Source of the DNA: Actinopolymorpha pittospori | Lineage (GTDB): Bacteria; Actinomycetota; Actinomycetes; Propionibacteriales; Actinopolymorphaceae | Assembly: GCF_014873875.1 (NCBI RefSeq) | Contig: NZ_JADBEM010000001.1 | Location: 9,300,001 to 9,364,000 of the forward strand | Direction: 5' to 3' | DNA length: 64,000 nt | Part shown: piece by piece, positions 61,774 to 64,000 of the stretch | Numbering within the stretch: the first letter of the stretch is position 1 | Layout: each line of letters begins with the position of its first letter | Notes under the pieces: generated by a model | Databases searched by the model: none | Told to the model about the DNA's origin: nothing | The model's input: the letters and a program-made list of their open reading frames with translations, nothing else | Program-made: the position numbers and the translations under genes

Positions 61774-62534
61774 GAGTTCTGCCACTGCGGCAGGTCGAGC
61801 ATCACGCTGCCTTCGAGACTTCCCATGGTCGCCCTCGCGCGGGCGCCGTCGAAGAACTGGGTCTCGTCGAAGAGCCACGGCCGCGTGCCGCCTGCCGCCA
61901 CGTGCCGCTCCCGCAGGTTGGCGAGCATGCCGGGCGCCCGGTACGACGGCCACTTGACCCCCGACCGGCCGTACGACGCGTCGATGAACCAGCGCGGGCT
62001 GTCCTCACCACCTGGCTTGGGGCGACGTGCGTGCCACATCGCCGAGTGCACGATCAGGACCGATCCGGGCGGCACGTCGTCGACCGTGATCGAACCCGGG
62101 AGGTCGGAGGTGCCGAGGAAGGTCAGCGCACGGCTGTCCGTGGCGTAGCGGTGGGAGCCGGGCACGAGCAGCAGGTCGCCGATCGTGCCGTTGAGTCCGT
62201 TGAGGTAGAAGAACACGTGCACCATGAGGTGCGAGCGGTTGGTCTGCGGGTACTGCTCGTAGTCCTGGTGCCAGGAGACCCCGTTCTTGCCGGCGTCGTG
62301 GCGGGCCGCGTGGATGTGATGGAACACGTACGGTCCACCCATCAACTCATCGACCAGTTCGCCGACCCGGGGGTGCCACACGAGTGCGCCGATCTGCTCG
62401 TTCTCGTACGCGTGTCGCTGGGGTTGCGCCGCGGCGTGCTCGTCCACAGCCGCCTTCAGCGTGTCGATTTCTGCCTTCTCCAGGAATTCAGGAAAGACGG
62501 CGTAGCCCTGATCCTGAAATGTTTCCAGCATCAT
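61770..62534 (-). CDS. Phytanoyl-CoA dioxygenase (PhyH) family protein
   Basis: The protein has 254 residues. SWHQDYEQYP gives the HxD ligands, LLLVPGSHRYAT follows, and IVHSAMWHARRP holds the distal His. It is a 2-oxoglutarate/Fe(II) oxygenase of unknown substrate, cotranscribed with the SDR gene. The first ATG at 62534 is followed directly by another. GGGGAAATG is close upstream. Confidence 0.9.
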   Translation of the reverse strand: MMLETFQDQGYAVFPEFLEKAEIDTLKAAVDEHAAAQPQRHAYENEQIGALVWHPRVGELVDELMGGPYVFHHIHAARHDAGKNGVSWHQDYEQYPQTNRSHLMVHVFFYLNGLNGTIGDLLLVPGSHRYATDSRALTFLGTSDLPGSITVDDVPPGSVLIVHSAMWHARRPKPGGEDSPRWFIDASYGRSGVKWPSYRAPGMLANLRERHVAAGGTRPWLFDETQFFDGARARATMGSLEGSVMLDLPQWQNS

Positions 62535-62844
62535 TTCCCCTTTGACTTCTCACGTGCGAACAGAACTCACTCGACCGATTATGCAGCGTTACACAGTCGG
62601 CACCGATGCAGCTTAATTCAGCAGAAAAGGACGCTTCACGCTAACGGGGCCGGATTTTGCCTGTCAACGCGTTCTGGCCGATCGTCCGGTACCGGATGCC
62701 CCTGCGACGGCGTACCCCCAACCACTCTCCGGTCCTCGACGCCAACGCGCGTGAAGCGGATTCGGATACCGGCTCCACGACGCCGACACGCCGCCGTTGG
62801 AACAGGGTCAACGGGATGCATGGTGGAAGACATAGGTTGTGGGG
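62535..62844. other. Intergenic region between divergent dioxygenase and pRiA4b-like genes
   Basis: About 310 bases must hold both promoters. The left 100 bases are AT-richer. No RNA or repeat stands out. Confidence 0.45.
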
Positions 62845-64000
62845 ATGAGTCATGCTGGCCGTGGCCGCGAAGGCAAGAAGAAGCAGAAGGAAGACCGCCG
62901 CGCCGATCTGGCCGTAGCCCGGGGCGCGCCGGAGGCGTGTGACTGTCCCGTGTGCTCGGGGGCGGGCGTCGATCCGGCGCAGGTGCTCGACGCGCTGCTC
63001 GACGGTGCCGCGGGCCTGACCGACAGCGAGGACGCGCTGGATGCGGAGGTGGCGGGAGCGGCGTTGGTGGCCATGATGACCGTCACCGGGGATGAACTGG
63101 TGCCAGTGTTCGTCGAGGGGCTCATCCCACAGCTCGAAGCCACGGCCGGCGGCCACGCGCTTGCGCTGCTGCGGGCGATGGGTTCGGTCGCCGCCGGTGT
63201 GCAGGAGCAGGTGGCCGCGGCCGCATCAGAGGCTGCCAGCCGCCTCGCGGCAGCCGGCATCCCCAAGCCGCGATGGGACGATGAGCTCGCAGAGCCGGTG
63301 CAGCTCGGTGACTGCATGCGACTGTACGACAGTCAGGAGACCATGTCGGTGCTGGTCGCGTCGTTCCGACGGGCCGGCCGCGGGCACGGGTTCATGGTCA
63401 TCGTCGATGAGCAGGACTGCGGCGCCGCCGAGGACATCCTCTTCCTCGACGCCGACCAGCTGTCCGAGGCGTTGGACGACCTCCGTACGGACGGGCTCGG
63501 CGACGGCCTGGACATCAGGACACAGACGCTGAGCCCGGCAGGGTTGCGCTGGTACGTCGAGGAGGCACTGCACGCACGCGCCGTACACAACGACGAGGAG
63601 CCTGACGAGGCGGCCGCTGCGATGTCCGACGAGGACGAGGGCCCGCCCTACCCAGTGCTGGCGCAGCTGGTGCGCGCCAGGCTGACCGTTCTGCCGCAGG
63701 CACGTAGGCCCGAAGGTGCGCGTGTGCACACCCACGCCGGCCCGTCCACCATGTTGGAGGCGCTCGCGAGCACGATGGCCGGTGCCGACGGTGGGCGCCG
63801 TGGCGGTTTCGACGGGCCGCGGTTCAGGCGTCCGGCGCCGGGGAAGCTGCATGCGAAGCGGAAGACGAGGGACGGCCCGGCGCCGATCTACCAGGTCAAG
63901 GTCGGGTTGCAGGGTGCCAAGCCGCCGATCTGGCGGCGCCTACTGCTACCGGCGGACGCGAGTCTGGCCCTCGTGCACGACGTCATCCAGGTCGCGTTCG
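62845..64000 (+). CDS. Plasmid pRiA4b ORF-3 family protein, partial
   Basis: At least 385 residues are visible and the gene runs off the window. The N terminus is basic (GRGREGKKKQKEDRR) with a CDCPVCSG motif; a long Ala-rich helical region follows. YQVKVGLQGAKPPIWRRLLLPADASLALVHDVIQVAF at the end is the conserved opening of the pRiA4b ORF-3 domain. The function is unknown; the domain occurs in plasmids and mobile DNA as well as chromosomes. ATG 62845 is preceded by TTGTGGGG. Confidence 0.85.
   Translation, partial: MSHAGRGREGKKKQKEDRRADLAVARGAPEACDCPVCSGAGVDPAQVLDALLDGAAGLTDSEDALDAEVAGAALVAMMTVTGDELVPVFVEGLIPQLEATAGGHALALLRAMGSVAAGVQEQVAAAASEAASRLAAAGIPKPRWDDELAEPVQLGDCMRLYDSQETMSVLVASFRRAGRGHGFMVIVDEQDCGAAEDILFLDADQLSEALDDLRTDGLGDGLDIRTQTLSPAGLRWYVEEALHARAVHNDEEPDEAAAAMSDEDEGPPYPVLAQLVRARLTVLPQARRPEGARVHTHAGPSTMLEALASTMAGADGGRRGGFDGPRFRRPAPGKLHAKRKTRDGPAPIYQVKVGLQGAKPPIWRRLLLPADASLALVHDVIQVAF

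Overview
The window is high-GC DNA with actinobacterial gene content: a SepX/GlpR divisome gene beside molybdopterin genes, a mycothiol-type maleylpyruvate isomerase, many GTG starts and tightly overlapping stop/start codons. A Propionibacteriales- or Jiangellales-like soil actinomycete is plausible, but the sequence alone does not fix the genus.

Region 1 (1-2433) is chromosomal: a ribosomal protein L32 gene, an MFS exporter and a HIT hydrolase. Region 2 (2371-27036, about 24.7 kb) is an actinomycete integrative and conjugative element (AICE) inserted in the 3' end of a tRNA-Ala(CGC) gene. It is bounded by 63-bp perfect direct repeats: the intact tRNA is at the right end and a 46-nt tRNA 3' copy is at the left. 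Phased CGCTCCCA repeats just inside each end look like integrase arm sites. The core carries a transfer and replication operon (DUF6284, RRQRL zinc protein, DUF2637 membrane protein, FtsK-like TraB, primase-polymerase, RepA-like ATPase) followed by excisionase and tyrosine integrase. Cargo lies on both sides of this core. On the left are a DUF5677-like protein, an OLD-family ATPase/TOPRIM nuclease, an XRE-FGE fusion with a class IV aminotransferase, and a PycTM-like membrane effector. On the right are a TcmP/DUF5131 three-Cys pair, an APH-fold kinase, an orphan Clp-lid-like protein, a mycothiol-dependent isomerase and a P-loop kinase. Much of this cargo resembles a defence or accessory island. 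A diverged noncoding element of about 240-270 bp stands upstream of both the DUF5677 gene and the OLD gene. A tRNA-Phe-like 3' fragment near 25010 hints at an older or nested integration.

Region 3 (27186-33182) is a conserved actinobacterial block: sepX/glpR, rimJ-like, mogA, moaC, moeA (glp) and galU on the minus strand, with 5-formyl-THF cyclo-ligase divergent. The moeA/Glp-SepX/GlpR pairing matches a known link between a gephyrin-like protein and cell division. Region 4 (33208-46805) has a secreted penicillin acylase-family hydrolase, a five-gene oligopeptide-type ABC importer operon with a small PsbP/DUF1795-like protein at its end, an FmdB zinc ribbon, an MTA/purine phosphorylase, a SAF-domain protein and MscL. 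Region 5 (46853-64000) holds ordinary metabolic and transport genes: LLM oxidoreductase, aldo/keto reductase, AraC regulator, AlkB-like dioxygenase, two phytanoyl-CoA dioxygenase-like enzymes each beside an NAD(P) oxidoreductase, an MFS transporter, HupE/UreJ protein, a secreted metallophosphoesterase, AI-2E transporter, a pterin dehydratase-VOC fusion and a partial pRiA4b ORF-3 family protein.

All functional assignments come from reading motifs and family resemblance; no database search was run.
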